DNA of 64,000 nt from NORP259 sp041398705 (GCA_041398705.1 JAWKUI010000001.1:558001-622000); one strand, 5' to 3'. Positions 43,301 to 52,897 are shown, counted from the stretch's first letter. Made by a program: numbers and translations. Notes: generated by a model not told the origin, from the letters alone.

Positions 43301-45181
43301 ATGAGATCAAAAGCGGTTGTTGCATTGGTGGTGAGTTTGCTTGCCGTTGGCGCCTGGTGGGGGCTCGGGCGCAAGGATCCGCTGGGAGGAGAGGGCAGTC
43401 GGCCAACCCCGGAGCAATCGACCGCGGCCGCGCCGCTCGCGGACGAGCCAGCGACTATCGTGCAGGCGTCTGAATCTGCTAAGGCTGCTCGCGAAGCGGT
43501 CGCATTGACGTTGAGCATCGTGATCGATGGAGTTCCTGCCTCGGAGTACCGCAGGGGGGTAACCCTGGTCCTCAGGGATCTCGACTCGGAAGCGAAGCAG
43601 ACTGTGGCTTGCGCAACCCCGAAGTCTATCCACGAAGTGCAACCGGGTCGTTACGTGGTGGATGCGGTCAAGCTCGGGGAGAACAGCGTTTCGTTCCGAG
43701 TAACATCTCCTTCGCCAGCGTCGGAAGGCCAGACCTTGATCCATGTGGAGGTCGCCGCCAAAGAGAGAATTGCCTCGGTGATCCTGATCGATGCCATGAC
43801 CGGAGCGCCCATACCGTCAGGCACGGTGTTGTCGCCCTTGCATTCCGAGATGGGCGCTCCAGGGGGCGTACTTGGAAGGCCCTTGACCGCTTTGGCGCTT
43901 CCGACCGAAAGCCAGGTTCAAAGGGCAATCGCGCAGGGAGCCAGCCCACTTGCATTTTCCCTGGAGTATGGGGATGAACACTACGTGGCGGGCTCGCCTG
44001 GCTACGCTTGGAAACGGTTCGAGGTGTCTGATGCTGCAACACCGTGCCAGGTCGCGCTGATGCCGGCGGGAAGCTTGGTTGTGGAATCACGCCTTGATGA
44101 ACTTGCTGGTCGATTCCTGGAGGTGTCCCTGTCAACGGCCAATCTTGACCTCGTTCGCCAGATCGAGGCGGTAGGCGAGACCCGCTTCGAGCCCCTACCG
44201 GCGGGCAACCTCTGGGTGAATGTAGTCGCCCCATTCGGTGCCGTTGGCTCCCAGAATCTCCTCACAGAAACCCTGGAGTTACAAGCTGGGCAAGAGTTGA
44301 GGGTGATCCTGACGCCGGACCTGTTGTTGCGCCAAGAGACCGGTCGGATCGTCGTCAGAATCCTGCGTGATCGTGAGCAAGGCACGGATCAATCGAATGG
44401 CAGTCCATGGCTCATCATGCTGGAATCACCAGGCAAGGAGTCCCGGTTCGCCGCCGCCAAGGAATGGGAAGTGACGCAAGATCGTGGATTGTCCTGTGAA
44501 GCGGCGACCGTCGAACTGAATGACCTCCAGCCGGGTTCCTATCAGTTGCAACTGCTTCCCATTGACCTTCTCAAAGCCGTTGAGGTTGTCGCAGGTCAGC
44601 GGCAGGACGTCCTGCTTGATTGTAGCGGAATGGTTGAATTGACCCTGGTTGGGGAAGGTGTGGACGGGTTCGAGCTGGGTGCGGAACCCATCTACTTGCG
44701 CATCCACTACTTGGACTCCGAGGAGCCTGGCCCCAATCCGGCGGGGGGATCTCTACTCCATATTCAAGGCGGGCAGCCCACCAAAAGTCGATTCCGGCCG
44801 CAGGCATTCCGCTTGTCCACGACCGGCCCGGAACTCGAATGCATCTCCGATGTCGTCGAGTTTCCTCGCGACATCAGCAAACCCATCGTCGCGCGCATCC
44901 GGCGCATCGCCGATGAAATCGGGCTGGAGATTCGCGCGACCAAGGCTGGCCAGCGAGTGCTCGACCAGGATTCCCTGATGACCCTGATCCACATCCAACC
45001 GATCGGGCACGACGGAAAGTTGGACTCCCTGAAGATCACGGGGGAAGCGGACGATCGCCACATCTACCTGACCTTCGACAAAGATGGCCCTTATCGCCTG
45101 GTACTGCCCGGCTCCGGCGGCGAAAGGGAATTCCAATACGATTCCAAGCACCTGCAACGCTTGGATGTTGAGCTCGAGTGA
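43301..45181 (+). CDS. Large exported or membrane-anchored protein of unknown function
   Basis: 626 residues from ATG 43301, chosen because it gives a clean N-terminal membrane or signal segment (VVALVVSLLAVGAWWGLG). The rest is beta-rich with segments like IASVILIDAMTGAPIPSGTVL and DLQPGSYQLQLLPIDL, resembling carboxypeptidase-regulatory-like or other Ig-like sandwiches. Third codon positions look clearly less GC-rich than in the flanking flagellar genes. It sits between the fliD operon terminator and the fliO promoter, so it is probably a separate transcript and perhaps a late insertion. Function not recognised. Confidence 0.6.
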   Translation: MRSKAVVALVVSLLAVGAWWGLGRKDPLGGEGSRPTPEQSTAAAPLADEPATIVQASESAKAAREAVALTLSIVIDGVPASEYRRGVTLVLRDLDSEAKQTVACATPKSIHEVQPGRYVVDAVKLGENSVSFRVTSPSPASEGQTLIHVEVAAKERIASVILIDAMTGAPIPSGTVLSPLHSEMGAPGGVLGRPLTALALPTESQVQRAIAQGASPLAFSLEYGDEHYVAGSPGYAWKRFEVSDAATPCQVALMPAGSLVVESRLDELAGRFLEVSLSTANLDLVRQIEAVGETRFEPLPAGNLWVNVVAPFGAVGSQNLLTETLELQAGQELRVILTPDLLLRQETGRIVVRILRDREQGTDQSNGSPWLIMLESPGKESRFAAAKEWEVTQDRGLSCEAATVELNDLQPGSYQLQLLPIDLLKAVEVVAGQRQDVLLDCSGMVELTLVGEGVDGFELGAEPIYLRIHYLDSEEPGPNPAGGSLLHIQGGQPTKSRFRPQAFRLSTTGPELECISDVVEFPRDISKPIVARIRRIADEIGLEIRATKAGQRVLDQDSLMTLIHIQPIGHDGKLDSLKITGEADDRHIYLTFDKDGPYRLVLPGSGGEREFQYDSKHLQRLDVELE

Positions 45182-45325
45182 GGTTCGAGCACTTGGTGCG
45201 CCCTGCCGATAACACGGGAGCGCGCCGGGACCCCCAACTGTGCAGTCCTTGAACGGGTGTCGAGAAACTCAACAGGGGTGACGGCAAACGCCACGCAGGG
45301 GGGCGTCGGGAGGGGCGAAGTGGGT

Positions 45326-45340
45326 TGGCACGGGCTTTGC
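45326..45340 (+). promoter_or_regulatory. Sigma-54 promoter of the fliO-flhA-fliA operon
   Basis: TGGCACG-GGCT-TTGC (GG at 45327-45328, GC at 45339-45340), a full match to the TGGCACG-N4-TTGC consensus. Predicted start near 45351, about 20 bases before the fliO ATG at 45372, which has no clear Shine-Dalgarno. An imperfect GTGTCGA...TCAACAG dyad at 45257-45275 resembles the GTGTCGG...CCGACAC dyad upstream of the other sigma-54 promoter. Confidence 0.88.
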
Positions 45341-45371
45341 GTAAGGGGTTCAGATTGTTTCCGGACCCATC

Positions 45372-45956
45372 ATGCAGAACCTCCTTCTACTTCCGGTCGC
45401 GCTCGCGGATGTGCAGGCCAAGGGGCCTGATCTCACCCAGTACTTCATGGTGCTGGGGGGCGTGGCCTTGGTGCTGGTGGCGGTGGCCTTTGGATTGCGG
45501 CGGCTGATTGGGAAGTCGCAATTCGGGCTGCGCGCCAGCAAGCGCAACATGCGCATCGTGGAGGTGTTGCCCCTGGGGGCGCGCCGTCAGGTGGCGGTGG
45601 TGCGGTGTTTTGACCGCACGTTTGCTTTGGGGCTCGGCGAGAAGGATGTTTCGCTGATCGCGGAGCTCGATGCCGAGATGGTGCGCCAGATCCACGAGCC
45701 CGATGCGGCGCCCGTGGTGGGTGAGGTCGAGGTGACTCCGGCGGCAGCTGCGGCTTTGGCGGCGGCGCGGGATGCGCGCAACAACCTGCGCTCGGCGCGG
45801 CGCATGGAGCCGGTGGCGGCCATGCCGGCTGAGGCCGATCCCTTTGAAGCCCTGTTCGAACAGGCCCAGGCCCGCCTGCAGCGGGCGCGGGCCCAGGAGG
45901 CGCAGGCGCGAGCCGCGCAGACGGCCCAGGCCGGTGGCCTCGAGGAGCTTTGCTGA
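45372..45956 (+). CDS. fliO: Flagellar export gate assembly protein FliO
   Basis: 194 residues. An export/anchor helix (YFMVLGGVALVLVAVAFGL) is followed by the short FliO beta domain (VEVLPLGARRQVAVVRCFDRTFALGLG, with the family's LG-x-RRQ-V-V block). An Ala/Gln-rich helical tail extends it. FliO assists FliP assembly. Stop overlaps the fliP start (TGATG). Confidence 0.85.
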   Translation: MQNLLLLPVALADVQAKGPDLTQYFMVLGGVALVLVAVAFGLRRLIGKSQFGLRASKRNMRIVEVLPLGARRQVAVVRCFDRTFALGLGEKDVSLIAELDAEMVRQIHEPDAAPVVGEVEVTPAAAAALAAARDARNNLRSARRMEPVAAMPAEADPFEALFEQAQARLQRARAQEAQARAAQTAQAGGLEELC

Positions 45957-46759
45957 TGGCCCGACGCCTGATGATCGCGCTCTTCGCGCTGCTGCTGCTG
46001 GCTCCCGGGGCTTTGGCCCAGGGGGCCGTCGATCCTTCCGACATCAGCAAGCTGCCGGGTTTCGGCACCGAACGCCTTTCGACCGCCGTCGAGATCGCGC
46101 TGCTGCTGACGATCTTGTCGCTGCTGCCCGCCGTGCTGGTGACGATCACGAGTTTTACCCGCATCGTGATCGTGCTTTCGTTCGTGCGCCGCGCCCTGTC
46201 GGTCAACGAACTGCCACCCAACCCGGTGCTGATCGGCCTCGCGCTCTTCTTGACCATGTTCATCATGGCCCCGGTGGCGACCCAAGTGCACGAAAGCGCC
46301 TGGGTTCCCTACAAGGCGGGCCAAATGAACGCCAGCGAGGCGATGGACAAGACCTGGGATGAGCTTTCGGCCTTCCTGGTCAACAACACGCGCCCCAGCG
46401 AACTCGAACTGTTCCAAGAGATCGCCAACGGTCACCAGACCGACGTGGTGCACGCCGCGACCGACCTGCCGGTGGACGAACAGAGCGCCGAGGACCAGGC
46501 CGGAAGCAAACTGCCGATGCGCGTGGTCATCCCCGCCTTCGTGCTGAGCGAGCTGAAGACCGCCTTCCAGATGGGCTTCCTGCTCTTCCTGCCGTTCCTG
46601 GTCATCGACCTGGTGGTCTCCAGCGTGCTGCTCTCGATGGGCATGTTCATGCTGCCGCCCGTGATGATCAGCACCCCGATCAAGATTCTGGTGTTCGTGC
46701 TGGTCGACGGCTGGCACCTGATCACCGAGTCCGTCGTTACCTCCTTCATCGCGAGCTGA
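45956..46759 (+). CDS. fliP: Flagellar export gate protein FliP
   Basis: 267 residues from ATG 45956. Signal peptide ending GALAQ, then TITSFTRIVIVLSFVRRAL, the FliP family block, then FILMTMFIMAPV-like membrane segments and the final LPPVMISTPIKILVFVLVDGW. FliP is the pentameric core of the export channel. Confidence 0.97.
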   Translation: MARRLMIALFALLLLAPGALAQGAVDPSDISKLPGFGTERLSTAVEIALLLTILSLLPAVLVTITSFTRIVIVLSFVRRALSVNELPPNPVLIGLALFLTMFIMAPVATQVHESAWVPYKAGQMNASEAMDKTWDELSAFLVNNTRPSELELFQEIANGHQTDVVHAATDLPVDEQSAEDQAGSKLPMRVVIPAFVLSELKTAFQMGFLLFLPFLVIDLVVSSVLLSMGMFMLPPVMISTPIKILVFVLVDGWHLITESVVTSFIAS

Positions 46760-46768
46760 CCCCGAATC

Positions 46769-47047
46769 ATGGAAGGCTTCGATCTCCGCATTGTCGACCT
46801 GGCGCGCGACTTGCTCTGGACCACGATCATCGTGGCCGGGCCGGCGCTCGTGATCGGTCTGTTCGTCGGTGTCCTCGTCAGTCTGTTCCAGGCACTGACC
46901 TCGATCCAGGAACAGACCATGAGCCTCGTGCCCAAGATGCTGGCCGTGATGGTGGTGGTCCTGCTGCTGCTCGCCCCGGCCCTCGAATTCCTGCGCAACT
47001 TCACCGAGCGCATCCTGCACCAACTCGTCGACTTTGGATTGGCCTGA
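46769..47047 (+). CDS. fliQ: Flagellar export gate protein FliQ
   Basis: 92 residues, two membrane helices (TTIIVAGPALVIGLFVGVLV and MLAVMVVVLLLLAPALEFL) joined by the conserved QALTSIQEQTMSLVPK loop. Directly between fliP and fliR; its stop overlaps the fliR start. Confidence 0.96.
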   Translation: MEGFDLRIVDLARDLLWTTIIVAGPALVIGLFVGVLVSLFQALTSIQEQTMSLVPKMLAVMVVVLLLLAPALEFLRNFTERILHQLVDFGLA

Positions 47048-47829
47048 TGTACTGGATCCCGGACGGCACGCTGGAGGCATTCGGCCTCTACTTGGTGCGC
47101 ACCAGTGCTCTGGTGCTCGCTGCGCCGTTGCTTGGCCTTTCGACCTCCGTGTCGTCGGCCAAGGTGGGTCTCATTGGTGTCTTGTCGCTCGTGTTGTTCT
47201 TCGCCGGCGGCGCGCCCCTGGGCTACTCCCCCGGCCCCATGGAATTCGCCCTGCTGGCGGGCCGCGAGGTCGCCATCGGCCTGTTCCTCGCCTTGATCAT
47301 GCACATGGTCGTGCTCGCCGTACGCGTCGCGGGCGTGATGATCGGCCACGAGATGTCCTTCAACATGTCCAGCCTGGTTTCGCCGAGCACCGGCGAAAGC
47401 GCGCCGGTCGTCGCGTTCCTCTACGAAACCCTGTTCATGCTGGCGCTGCTGTCCGCCGACGCCCACCTGTGGCTCGTGCGTGCCCTGTTCGCCTCCTACG
47501 AACGCGCCCCGGTGGGACGGCTCGACTGGTCCCAAGGCGCCTCCGAGAGCCTGGTGAACATCTTCACCCAGCTTTTCAAGGCCGGGCTGACCTTCGCCGC
47601 CCCGGTGATGGTGCTGCTCAGCATGGTCAGCGTGCTGATGGGCCTGCTCATCCGGGTCGTGCCCCAGATCAACGTGATCGAATTCGGCTTCAGCCTGCGG
47701 GTTGTGGGCGGATTGCTCGCGATGCTGCTTTTCTCGCCCTGGATCGCGCCCGCCAGCGAGCACCTGCTCGATCTGCTCATGGTGCATCTGTCCAGCGGCC
47801 TCGACGCTTTGGAGGTGACCCGTGGCTGA
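47047..47829 (+). CDS. fliR: Flagellar export gate protein FliR
   Basis: 260 residues, multi-spanning. It begins with the YWIPDGTLEAFGLYLVR helix, includes GREVAIGLFLALIMHMVVLAV and ends in a short cytoplasmic tail. It closes the FliP5-Q4-R1 helical gate complex. Overlaps flhB by 8 bases. Confidence 0.95.
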   Translation: MYWIPDGTLEAFGLYLVRTSALVLAAPLLGLSTSVSSAKVGLIGVLSLVLFFAGGAPLGYSPGPMEFALLAGREVAIGLFLALIMHMVVLAVRVAGVMIGHEMSFNMSSLVSPSTGESAPVVAFLYETLFMLALLSADAHLWLVRALFASYERAPVGRLDWSQGASESLVNIFTQLFKAGLTFAAPVMVLLSMVSVLMGLLIRVVPQINVIEFGFSLRVVGGLLAMLLFSPWIAPASEHLLDLLMVHLSSGLDALEVTRG

Positions 47830-48922
47830 CAATGCCGAACAGGGCGAAAAGACGGAAGACGCCACCCCAAAGAGGCTCGAGGATGCCCGCGAGAAGGGCC
47901 AGGTCGCGATGTCGAATGAGATCGTCGTGGCCGCCGGTCTTTTGGCCGCGACCCTGTCGCTGACCATGACTGGGCCTCTGCTCTGGCGTCAGAGTTCGGA
48001 CATCGTGCGCGATACGATGCTCGAAATCGGCCTCGTGGGCCAATTGCACGCCGAATCCGGCGTCTTCAGCGACCTGATGCGCAACATGGGCACGGTTGTG
48101 CTGCCTGGCATGTTGCTCTTCGTGCTGCCGATCTACGCGCTGAGCCTGCTGGTGGGTTACGGCCAGATCGGCTTCCGCCTCACGCCCAAAGCCATCACCC
48201 CCGATTGGGGCAAACTCAACCCGGCGAAGGGCATCAAGAAGGTCATCGGCGCCAAGGCCTGGATGCGCACGCTGCTGTCGACCCTCAAGATCGCGGCCAT
48301 CTCGATCGCGGTGGTCTCGGCGGTCTACAGCGAACGTTTGACCCTTGGCAGCCTCGTCAGCCAAGACCTGACGTCTGCCCTCGGCCGCACCGGCGACATC
48401 ATGCTGAAGGCCGCTTTGGCTGGCATCGCCGCCGCGGTTCTGCTCGGGCTGATCGACCTCGCCTGGCAACGCTACCAGCACGCCAAGGAATTGCGCATGA
48501 CCAAGAAAGAGGTCAAAGACGAAGCCAAGCAGACCGAAGGTGACCCGCACGTCAAAGCCCGCATCCGCTCGATCCAACGCGAGGTGGCGCGCCGCCGCAT
48601 GATGGACGATGTCCCCAAAGCGACGGTGGTCATCACCAACCCGACCCACTTTGCCGTGGCCCTGCGCTACGAGCAGAACGGCGCCGATCGCGCGCCCTAC
48701 GTGGTCGCCAAGGGTATGGACCAGGTCGCGCTCAACATCCGGCGCGTGGCCACCGAGAACGGGGTGCCGATCGTCGAAGATCCGCCCCTCGCCCGCGGTC
48801 TGCATCGCATGGTCGAGATCGGCGACGAGATCCCCGTCGAACTCTTCGAGGCCGTGGCGCGCGTGCTGGCCTTCGTGCTCAACCCGGGCAGCACCTATGA
48901 GCCCGTTGGAGGTGTCCTGTGA
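47822..48922 (+). CDS. flhB: Flagellar export switch protein FlhB
   Basis: 366 residues from GTG 47822. N-terminal EDATPKRLEDAREKGQVAMS is diagnostic. Four membrane helices lead to a cytoplasmic domain with the self-cleavage motif NPTH (N273-P274) in VVITNPTHFAVALRY. Controls the switch from hook to filament export. Confidence 0.97.
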   Translation: MADNAEQGEKTEDATPKRLEDAREKGQVAMSNEIVVAAGLLAATLSLTMTGPLLWRQSSDIVRDTMLEIGLVGQLHAESGVFSDLMRNMGTVVLPGMLLFVLPIYALSLLVGYGQIGFRLTPKAITPDWGKLNPAKGIKKVIGAKAWMRTLLSTLKIAAISIAVVSAVYSERLTLGSLVSQDLTSALGRTGDIMLKAALAGIAAAVLLGLIDLAWQRYQHAKELRMTKKEVKDEAKQTEGDPHVKARIRSIQREVARRRMMDDVPKATVVITNPTHFAVALRYEQNGADRAPYVVAKGMDQVALNIRRVATENGVPIVEDPPLARGLHRMVEIGDEIPVELFEAVARVLAFVLNPGSTYEPVGGVL

Positions 48923-51009
48923 GCGACGCAAAAGCCCGTCGATTCGGCACGGCGCTAGGCCGCTATGGCGACTGGGTGCTCGGCATCCTGGTGCTGGGCC
49001 TCTTGGTGGTCATGGTGACCCCCATGCCGGGCCCGATCCTGGACCTGCTTCTGGCCCTGAACATGACCACCGCAGTGCTGCTGCTGATGGTCACGATGAA
49101 CGCCAAGAACGCGGTCGAGTTGTCGACCTTCCCCAGCATCCTGCTGTTCTCGACCCTGTTCCGCCTGGGTCTCAACGTGGCCTCCACCCGCTCGATTCTG
49201 AGCGAGGGCAAGGCTGGCCACGTGATCGAAGCGTTCGGCAGTTACGTCGCGGGGGACAACTTGGCCGTGGGTCTCGTGGTCTTCCTGATCTTGGTGATCA
49301 TCCAGTTCGTGGTCATCACCAAGGGTTCCGGCCGGATTTCCGAAGTGGCGGCCCGCTTCGTGCTGGACGCCATGCCCGGCAAGCAGATGGCCATCGACGC
49401 CGACCTCAACGCCGGCCTGATCGATTCGGACGAAGCCAAACGCCGCCGCAAGAACGTGGCCGGCGAAGCGGAGTTCTACGGGGCCATGGATGGTGCCTCC
49501 AAGTTCGTGCGTGGCGATGCGATCGCCGGTTTGATCATCACCGCCCTCAACCTGATCGGCGGCGTGACGATCGCCACGATCGGCGGCATGTCCCTCTCCG
49601 AGGCCGGCACGACCTACTCGATGCTGACCATCGGCGACGGCCTCGTCAGCCAGATCCCCGCGCTGTTCATCTCGGTGGCCGCCGGTGTGCTCGTCACCAA
49701 GGACAACTCCGAACGCAGCCTCGGCCCGAGCTTGCTCGGCCAGGTCAGCGCCCGTCCCCGCGCCACCGCCATCGCCGCCGGCGCCATGTTCGCCATCGGT
49801 TTCCTGCCCGGCATGCCGACCCTGCCCTTCTGGGCTTTGGCGATCGCGCTGCTGGTGGTCTTCCAGAGCACGCGTCACCTCGCGAGCGCCGAAGAGGAAG
49901 AAGAAGCGCGCGCCGCCGGCCGTTCGGCCGCGCCCGGTGCGGCGGATGCTGGCGCGGAACCCGCGAAGTCCGAAGAGGACGCGGTGGGGGACCTGCTCAA
50001 GGTCGATCGCGTGTGCCTCGAGATCGGCTACCGCCTGATTCCGCTGGTGCAGGACTCCTCCGGCTCGAGCCTCCTGGACCACGTCGCGCAACTGCGTCGC
50101 CGCTTCGCCATGCGCGAAGGCGTCGTGCTGCCGCCTATCCGCATCAAGGACAACATCAAACTGCCGCCGAACACCTATTCGCTGTGCATCGGCGGCCAGG
50201 AAGTGGCGCGCGCCAGCGTAGAACCCGGCCAATTCATGGCGATGGACCCCGGCACGGCTACCGGCCGCATCCGCGGCACGCCGACCACCGATCCGGCCTT
50301 CGGCCTGCCCGCGCAATGGGTACGCGAAGGCCAACGGGACGAGGCGGAGGTGCATGGTTACACCGTCATCGACGCCACCAGCGTGCTCGTGACGCACCTG
50401 GGCGAAGTCCTGCGTTCGCACCTGTCCGAACTGCTCAGCCGCGACGACGTCAAGGAGCTGGTCGAAAACGCCAAGAACACCGCGCCGACCGTGGTCGACG
50501 AGCTGATTCCCAAGAAGATGGGTTTCGGCGAGGTGCAGAAGGTGCTGCGCAACCTGCTCAAGGAAGGGGTGCCGATCCGCAATATTCCCGCAATCCTCGA
50601 AGTCCTCGCCGACAATGGCGAAGTCACGCGGGATTCGGAAGCCTTGACCGAAATGGTGCGCCAGCGCCTCGGCCGTTCGATCTGCGACATGCACGCGGAT
50701 CGCAACGGAACCCTGTACGCGGTGACCCTCGATCCGATCCTCGAATCCAAGCTGGCCCAGGCGGTCAGCGGCGGCGACGGCGGGGTCAACCCGGCCTGGT
50801 TGCAGAAGGTGATCGAACGGGTCGCGGGGGCCGTGGCCTCCGCCAGTCAGAACGGCCGCGATGCGGTCGTGCTCGTGCGTTCGAACGTGCGCCGTTTCCT
50901 CGGCGAACTCGTGCGCACCTCGCTGCCCAAGGTGGCGGTGCTTTCCTACAACGAAGTCGTGCCTGCCAAGGCGATTGAAACCACGTCCATCGTGACGATG
51001 GAGGATTGA
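48919..51009 (+). CDS. flhA: Flagellar export gate protein FlhA
   Basis: 696 residues from GTG 48919. The N-terminal half has eight membrane helices with the FHIPEP blocks MPGPILDLLLALNMTTAVLL, FSTLFRLGLNVASTRSIL and DAMPGKQMAIDADLNAG. The C-terminal half is the cytoplasmic nonamer domain that receives chaperone-substrate complexes, here following an Ala/Glu-rich linker (~325-350). Overlaps flhB by 4 bases. Confidence 0.97.
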   Translation: MSDAKARRFGTALGRYGDWVLGILVLGLLVVMVTPMPGPILDLLLALNMTTAVLLLMVTMNAKNAVELSTFPSILLFSTLFRLGLNVASTRSILSEGKAGHVIEAFGSYVAGDNLAVGLVVFLILVIIQFVVITKGSGRISEVAARFVLDAMPGKQMAIDADLNAGLIDSDEAKRRRKNVAGEAEFYGAMDGASKFVRGDAIAGLIITALNLIGGVTIATIGGMSLSEAGTTYSMLTIGDGLVSQIPALFISVAAGVLVTKDNSERSLGPSLLGQVSARPRATAIAAGAMFAIGFLPGMPTLPFWALAIALLVVFQSTRHLASAEEEEEARAAGRSAAPGAADAGAEPAKSEEDAVGDLLKVDRVCLEIGYRLIPLVQDSSGSSLLDHVAQLRRRFAMREGVVLPPIRIKDNIKLPPNTYSLCIGGQEVARASVEPGQFMAMDPGTATGRIRGTPTTDPAFGLPAQWVREGQRDEAEVHGYTVIDATSVLVTHLGEVLRSHLSELLSRDDVKELVENAKNTAPTVVDELIPKKMGFGEVQKVLRNLLKEGVPIRNIPAILEVLADNGEVTRDSEALTEMVRQRLGRSICDMHADRNGTLYAVTLDPILESKLAQAVSGGDGGVNPAWLQKVIERVAGAVASASQNGRDAVVLVRSNVRRFLGELVRTSLPKVAVLSYNEVVPAKAIETTSIVTMED

Positions 51010-51010
51010 G

Positions 51011-52003
51011 ATGACGGTAGTCAAGATCGAAGGACGCAGTCTGCGCGAGGCGCTCGAACGGGCCCGCGATGAGGTCGGAGAAGGCGCGGTGGTCATCACC
51101 CGGCGCCGGGGCAAGGACCGCGTGGTCCTGGCGGTCTCCAGTGCCGCTCCGCGGGACCCGATGGACCTGCTGAACATGCGCCAGGAGGCGCGCAATTTGC
51201 TGCGCCCCCGCCGCCGCCCGACCGCCGTGCCGACCGACGCCATCGAACGGTGCCTGTCCGCCCGCGGTGCGTCCGCCAGCCTGACCCGCCGGGTGTGCGA
51301 AGCCGTGCGCTCCCGCAGCGACAAGGCCGCGCACCCGCTCGACCTGGCCGGCGACGAGATCGGCAAGCTGTTCCCCGTGGCCCAAGCGCGCATCGAACGC
51401 GGCACCACCGCGGTGCTCGCCTTCGTCGGCGCTTCCGGTGCGGGCAAAACCACTTCGATCGCCAAACTCGCCGCGCGCCTGACCCGCGCGGGTCGCCGCG
51501 TCGCCATGGTGACCCTCGACGTCTACCGCGTGGGCGCGGTCGAACAGGTGCGCGCCCTCGGCCGCAAGGTGGGCTGCAAAACCCATGCGGCCCGCGAGAT
51601 CCAGCAAATCGGCAGTCTGCTCGCGATGTCCCAGCGTCCCGACGTGATCCTGATCGACGCCACCGGGCGCCCCGACCAAGACGGCGCGGCCTTGCGCAAG
51701 TTCCACCGCCTGATCCAGGGTCAGGGCTGGCCGGCGCAACTCAGCGTCTACCTGATCGCGGAAGCGACCATGCGCCCGATCGCGCTCGAAGAGGAGATCG
51801 TGCGATTGGGCCCGCTGCCGTACGCCGGCTGCGTGCTTACCAAAACCGACGAGACCCGGCGCCCCGCGCCCGTTCTCGAGTACCTCGCCCGCAAGGGCTT
51901 CGGCATCGCGTTCCTTTGCAACGGACGTGACATCGACCAGGACTTCTACCGGGCGAGCGGGGATCGCTTCGCCAATCTGCTGCTGAAAGGCAAGGTCAAC
52001 TGA
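51011..52003 (+). CDS. flhF: Flagellar SRP-like GTPase FlhF
   Basis: 330 residues. N-terminal basic B domain (~1-60) starts MTVVKIEGRSLREALERARD. The GTPase domain holds a P-loop (GASGAGKTT, ~140-147), DVYRVGAVEQ and DATGR at G3, and TKTDE at G4. FlhF sets flagellar position, usually polar, together with FlhG. One base after flhA. Confidence 0.93.
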   Translation: MTVVKIEGRSLREALERARDEVGEGAVVITRRRGKDRVVLAVSSAAPRDPMDLLNMRQEARNLLRPRRRPTAVPTDAIERCLSARGASASLTRRVCEAVRSRSDKAAHPLDLAGDEIGKLFPVAQARIERGTTAVLAFVGASGAGKTTSIAKLAARLTRAGRRVAMVTLDVYRVGAVEQVRALGRKVGCKTHAAREIQQIGSLLAMSQRPDVILIDATGRPDQDGAALRKFHRLIQGQGWPAQLSVYLIAEATMRPIALEEEIVRLGPLPYAGCVLTKTDETRRPAPVLEYLARKGFGIAFLCNGRDIDQDFYRASGDRFANLLLKGKVN

Positions 52004-52007
52004 TTCC

Positions 52008-52835
52008 ATGGATATGCAAGTGAACATCCCCGCCTCCGGTCCCCGTCGTCTGCAGTCCCCCTTCGTGCTCGTCACCGGCGGCAAGGGCGGGGTGGGCAAA
52101 ACCACCGTCTGCGCCAACCTCGGCGTGCAGATGGCCGCCGAAGGCCACAGCGTGCTGCTGGTGGACCTCGACCTGGGCCTTTCCAACCTCGGTTTGTTCC
52201 TCGGCATGCAGGGCGGCCCGACACTCGAGGACGCGATCGAAGGCAAATGCTCGTTCCAGGAGTGTCTGCGCGAAGGCCCCTCCGGCGTGCGCGTGCTGAC
52301 CGCCGCGAACGGCTCCGAATCCATGGGCCGGTTGAATGCGTTGCAGCGCAGCCGCCTGATCGCCGGCCTCGCCGAACTCTCGCGCCAGTTCGACCTGGTG
52401 CTCGGCGACAGCGCTGCGGGTATCGGCCCCGATGTCCTGACGTTCGCCGCCATGGCCGACCGCGTACTCGTGGTCACCACCCCCGAAGTCGCAGCGCTGG
52501 CCGACGCCTACGGCGTGATCAAAGCCCTCGACCAATTCGGCAACCGCTCCGGGGCCGACATCCCGACCCCCGAACTGGTGGTCAACCTCTGCAGCGGGGT
52601 CGAAGAAGGCCAGGACATCGCGCGCAAGCTGCGCCAGGTCTGCGAACGCTTCCTGGCCCGCGCCCCGCGCCAGGCGGGATGGATCCCGCGCTCGCGCACC
52701 GTGGCCCAGTCGGGCCAAGGCGCCGGCCCCTTCGCCAACCGGGGCAAGCGGGGCCTCGAGCAGCTCTGCCTGCGCCAGATCGCGGGCCGTTTCCTGCCCC
52801 TGGTGACCCCCCGGACCCCGGCGGTGCAACCCTGA
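52008..52835 (+). CDS. flhG: MinD-like ATPase FlhG/FleN
   Basis: 275 residues. Deviant Walker A GGKGGVGKTT (~24-33), DLDLGLSNLG switch region and the helical C-terminus. It limits flagellar number and regulates FlhF. The canonical DQA-type FlhF-activating motif is not obvious in the short N-terminus (MDMQVNIPASGPRRLQ). Confidence 0.92.
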   Translation: MDMQVNIPASGPRRLQSPFVLVTGGKGGVGKTTVCANLGVQMAAEGHSVLLVDLDLGLSNLGLFLGMQGGPTLEDAIEGKCSFQECLREGPSGVRVLTAANGSESMGRLNALQRSRLIAGLAELSRQFDLVLGDSAAGIGPDVLTFAAMADRVLVVTTPEVAALADAYGVIKALDQFGNRSGADIPTPELVVNLCSGVEEGQDIARKLRQVCERFLARAPRQAGWIPRSRTVAQSGQGAGPFANRGKRGLEQLCLRQIAGRFLPLVTPRTPAVQP

Positions 52836-52897
52836 AACGCTGACCCGTCCGGGACCTCAAGGGGTCCCCGGATGGGGTCGATATCCCGATCGAACCC

